NCBI GenBank assembly: GCA_002280555.1 | Contig: NCEE01000011.1 | Location: 62,001-126,000 of the forward strand | DNA length: 64,000 nt | Direction: 5' to 3' | Source of the DNA: Sphingomonas sp. 32-62-10 | GTDB lineage: Bacteria; Pseudomonadota; Alphaproteobacteria; Sphingomonadales; Sphingomonadaceae | Shown: positions 61,942-64,000 of the stretch, piece after piece | How positions within the stretch are numbered: position 1 is the first letter of the stretch | Layout: the number at the start of each line of letters is the position of its first letter | Program-made: the position numbers and the translations under genes | The notes under the pieces: generated by a model | Told to the model about the DNA's origin: nothing | What the model saw: the letters and a program-made list of their open reading frames with translations, nothing else | Databases searched by the model: none

Positions 61942-62598
61942 TTATTTGATCGGCGAGTTCGGGTCCAGCCGCATGTCCAGATAATTGTCCACGCTTTCCA
62001 TCAGTTCCGGCATTTCATGCTCGAAGAAATGGTTCGCGCGGGGCAACACATCGTGATGGATGGTGATGTGCTTTTGTGTCCGCAGCTTGTCGACAAGCTT
62101 CTGCACCGCCAGCGGGGTGACGACCTCATCGCCCTCGCCCTGGATGATGATGCCCGATGAGGGGCAGGGGGCGAGAAAGGTGAAGTCGTACATATTGGCC
62201 GGCGGCGCGATCGAGATGAAGCCGCGGATTTCCGGGCGACGCATCAGCAACTGCATGCCGATCCACGCGCCGAAGCTGACCCCGGCGATCCAGGTGGTTG
62301 ATGCTTCGGGGTGGATGCTCTGCACCCAATCGAGCGCGCTCGCTGCATCCGAGAGCTCACCGACCCCATTATCGAACGTGCCCTGGCTCTTGCCGACGCC
62401 ACGGAAATTGAAGCGCAGCGTGGCAAAGCCGCGCCGCTGGAAGGTCTTGTAGAGCTCCTGAACGATCCGGTTGTTCATCGTGCCGCCCGACGACGGGTGC
62501 GGATGAAGGATCATCGCGACGGGAGCGCGCGGGCGCGGTGGGGGCGAGAAACGGCCTTCGAGACGGCCATCGGGGCCGGGAAAAATAACTTCGGGCAT
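61942..62598 (-). CDS. Alpha/beta hydrolase (dienelactone hydrolase-like)
   Basis: 218 residues from the ATG at 62598 (MPEVIFPGPDGRLEG). The oxyanion region is LHPHPSSGGTMNN. The nucleophile elbow is AGVSFGAWIG with Ser, Asp is in GEGDEVVTP, and the His is in ANHFFE. This small type is conserved beside cysteine desulfurase genes in many alphaproteobacteria. Substrate unknown. Divergent from the first cysteine desulfurase. Confidence 0.9.
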   Translation of the reverse strand: MPEVIFPGPDGRLEGRFSPPPRPRAPVAMILHPHPSSGGTMNNRIVQELYKTFQRRGFATLRFNFRGVGKSQGTFDNGVGELSDAASALDWVQSIHPEASTTWIAGVSFGAWIGMQLLMRRPEIRGFISIAPPANMYDFTFLAPCPSSGIIIQGEGDEVVTPLAVQKLVDKLRTQKHITIHHDVLPRANHFFEHEMPELMESVDNYLDMRLDPNSPIK

Positions 62599-62704
62599 GA
62601 AAAACCTGCTGACCAATCAAGGTGGCGCGCCGAACGCGGGATGCGCGGCTATAGAGGAAAGGGCCCGCTTGGCGCAATCATTCTAGGCGGCTAGGGCTAG
62701 GCGC

Positions 62705-63778
62705 GTGAAAAAGCGCATCTATCTCGATCATGCCGCGACCACGCCGATGCGCCCCGAAGCGATTGCCGCAGTGGCAGACGGGATGGCGCGCTGGGCCAAT
62801 CCGTCCTCCCCCCATGCTGAAGGGCGCGCGGCCCGCGCGGCGCTGGAAGAGGCGCGGGCGCGGATCAAGGCAGCACTCGACTGGACGGGCGAGCTGATTT
62901 TTACCAGCGGCGCGAGCGAGGCACTGTGGATCGCGCTCAACCGGGCGAAGGTCGAGCGGCGGATCGTCAGCGCGGTGGAACATGACGCGGTGTTCCGCGC
63001 GGCGCCGGGGGCTGAGGTGGTGCCGATTACGAACGGCGAGGTCGATGGTGATGCTCTGGCTTCGCTGCTGGATCGGTCCGGCCGGGCGATTGTGGCGCTG
63101 CAGAAAACCAATTCCGAAACCGGCACGCAGATCATCCCCTATCAACACCCCGCTGCTATCGACGCGATCCGGGCCGCCGGCGCGTTGCTGCTGAGCGACT
63201 GTTCGCAATCGGCTGGAAAGTATCCTCTCCCCGACGCCGATCTGATTGTGGTGTCAGCACACAAGCTGGGTGGCCCGCCCGGGATCGGCGCGCTGCTGGT
63301 GCGCGACCTTGCTGTGCTGGAGCCGGTTGGCGGGCATGAATTCGGCTATCGGATGGGCACCGAAAACCTGCCCGGCGCGCTCGGTTTTGCCGCCGCACTG
63401 GAAGCGGGTGGATTGGATAGCTGGCATACCAATGTCGATCAGCGATTTGCTCTTACCGACATCTTCAACGCAGCGGGGGACGTCATTGCGCCCGGCGCGC
63501 AATCGTCACATGTTTTTGCGGTTGCGATGCCGAACCTCTCCTCCGCCGCGCAGCTGATCCGCTTCGATGCGATGGGGTTTGCTGTATCGGCGGGCAGTGC
63601 CTGTTCGTCGGGCACGCTCAAGCGTAGCCGCGCGCTGGCAGCGTTTGGCGTGGATGAGGATACTGCCAGCCGCACGATCCGGGTGAGCTTCGGGTGGAAC
63701 ACCACGCCCGAAGAGATCGAGGCCTTTCGCGACGCCTGGCTCGAAGTCGCGCAGGATGCATCGAAGCGGGCGGCATGA
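62705..63778 (+). CDS. Cysteine desulfurase family protein (first of two)
   Basis: 357 residues read from a GTG at 62705. The fold-type-I start YLDHAATTPMRPEA and the PLP Lys in SAHKLGGPPGIG are present. The catalytic Cys loop is SAGSACSSGTLK, of the short NifS/IscS kind. It moves sulfur from cysteine for Fe-S clusters or thiolation. It overlaps the next desulfurase by four bases. Tandem pairs of this kind occur in sphingomonad suf/isc regions. Confidence 0.9.
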   Translation: MKKRIYLDHAATTPMRPEAIAAVADGMARWANPSSPHAEGRAARAALEEARARIKAALDWTGELIFTSGASEALWIALNRAKVERRIVSAVEHDAVFRAAPGAEVVPITNGEVDGDALASLLDRSGRAIVALQKTNSETGTQIIPYQHPAAIDAIRAAGALLLSDCSQSAGKYPLPDADLIVVSAHKLGGPPGIGALLVRDLAVLEPVGGHEFGYRMGTENLPGALGFAAALEAGGLDSWHTNVDQRFALTDIFNAAGDVIAPGAQSSHVFAVAMPNLSSAAQLIRFDAMGFAVSAGSACSSGTLKRSRALAAFGVDEDTASRTIRVSFGWNTTPEEIEAFRDAWLEVAQDASKRAA

Positions 63779-64000
63779 TTTACCTCGATTATCAGGCGAC
63801 CACCCCGCTCGCGCCCGAAGCGCTTGAGGCGATGCTTCCCTGGCTCCGTGACAGCCACGCCAACCCGCATTCGTCGCACAGCGCTGGGCGGGCGGCCAAG
63901 GCAGCCGTGGAGGTGGCGCGCGAACGGGTATTGGCCCTGTTGCCGCGCGGCGGCTCGCTCGCCTTCACCAGCGGTGCGACCGAAGCGCTGAACTGGGCGA
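63775..64000 (+). CDS. Second cysteine desulfurase (3' end outside the window)
   Basis: The first 75 residues are visible: MIYLDYQATTPLAPEALEAM, then NPHSSHSAGRAAK and FTSGATEALNWA. These are standard NifS/IscS N-terminal motifs. The ATG overlaps the stop of the first desulfurase. The PLP Lys and catalytic Cys lie beyond the window. Confidence 0.88.
   Translation, partial: MIYLDYQATTPLAPEALEAMLPWLRDSHANPHSSHSAGRAAKAAVEVARERVLALLPRGGSLAFTSGATEALNWA

Overview
The window is about 64 kb of GC-rich DNA from an alphaproteobacterium, most likely a sphingomonad close to Sphingomonas sensu stricto. The evidence is the gene content: a trpFBA-accD-folC run, a complete exosortase A (XrtA) exopolysaccharide cluster, a Cys-rich DUF6628-type protein, sphingomonad-type palindromic repeats, and an ornithine decarboxylase beside a deoxyhypusine-synthase-like enzyme that could make sym-homospermidine, a polyamine used as a marker of Sphingomonas sensu stricto. 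No phage, integrase, transposase, CRISPR array or rRNA gene was seen. The only mobile-type DNA is short palindromic repeats.

Layout. 1-1.7 kb: the 3' part of an AmpG-like muropeptide permease and a small Cys-rich gene under a Fur-box-like site. 1.7-6.9 kb (minus): folC, accD, trpA, a small unknown membrane protein, trpB and trpF, nearly all joined by 1-4 base overlaps. 6.9-9.3 kb (minus): a deletion-damaged isoprenylcysteine methyltransferase-type gene behind a perfect 22-base palindrome, then a secreted M1 aminopeptidase. 9.2-12.4 kb: lon, the gene for HU, and tRNA-Val. 12.4-19.2 kb: a secreted amidohydrolase, then a lipoprotein and TonB-dependent receptor pair preceded by a Pho-box-like array, and a prolyl-4-hydroxylase-type dioxygenase. 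19.3-30.6 kb: an unbroken type II secretion operon gspCDEFGHIJKLMN with no prepilin peptidase. 30.7-38.4 kb: tRNA-His, a Leu/Glu-type dehydrogenase, a GFA-family gene with an in-frame amber codon, an AAC(3)-like acetyltransferase, alanine dehydrogenase, Kup, a 2H phosphoesterase, tRNA-Met and trxB. 38.4-57.5 kb: the XrtA cluster (two hydrolases, ACP, AMP ligase, decarboxylase, export lipoprotein, chain-length protein, tyrosine kinase, outer-membrane barrel, ATPase, deacetylase, FemAB protein, glycosyltransferase, exosortase-EpsI, and a broken asparagine-synthase-type amidotransferase), with an unrecognised 632-residue secreted Cys-rich protein inserted before the broken gene. 57.5-64 kb: a MAPEG protein, the two polyamine genes, threonine dehydratase, small membrane proteins, an alpha/beta hydrolase and two tandem cysteine desulfurases, the second cut by the window end.

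Points of most interest. The leader peptide of pseudopilin GspJ contains a translated palindromic repeat. Three genes look inactivated: the methyltransferase (internal deletion), the GFA gene (amber codon) and the XrtA amidotransferase (internal deletion). Pho-box-like and Fur-box-like sites suggest phosphate control of the lipoprotein/receptor pair and iron control of the Cys-rich small gene. All functional calls come from reading translations and motifs. No database search was run.
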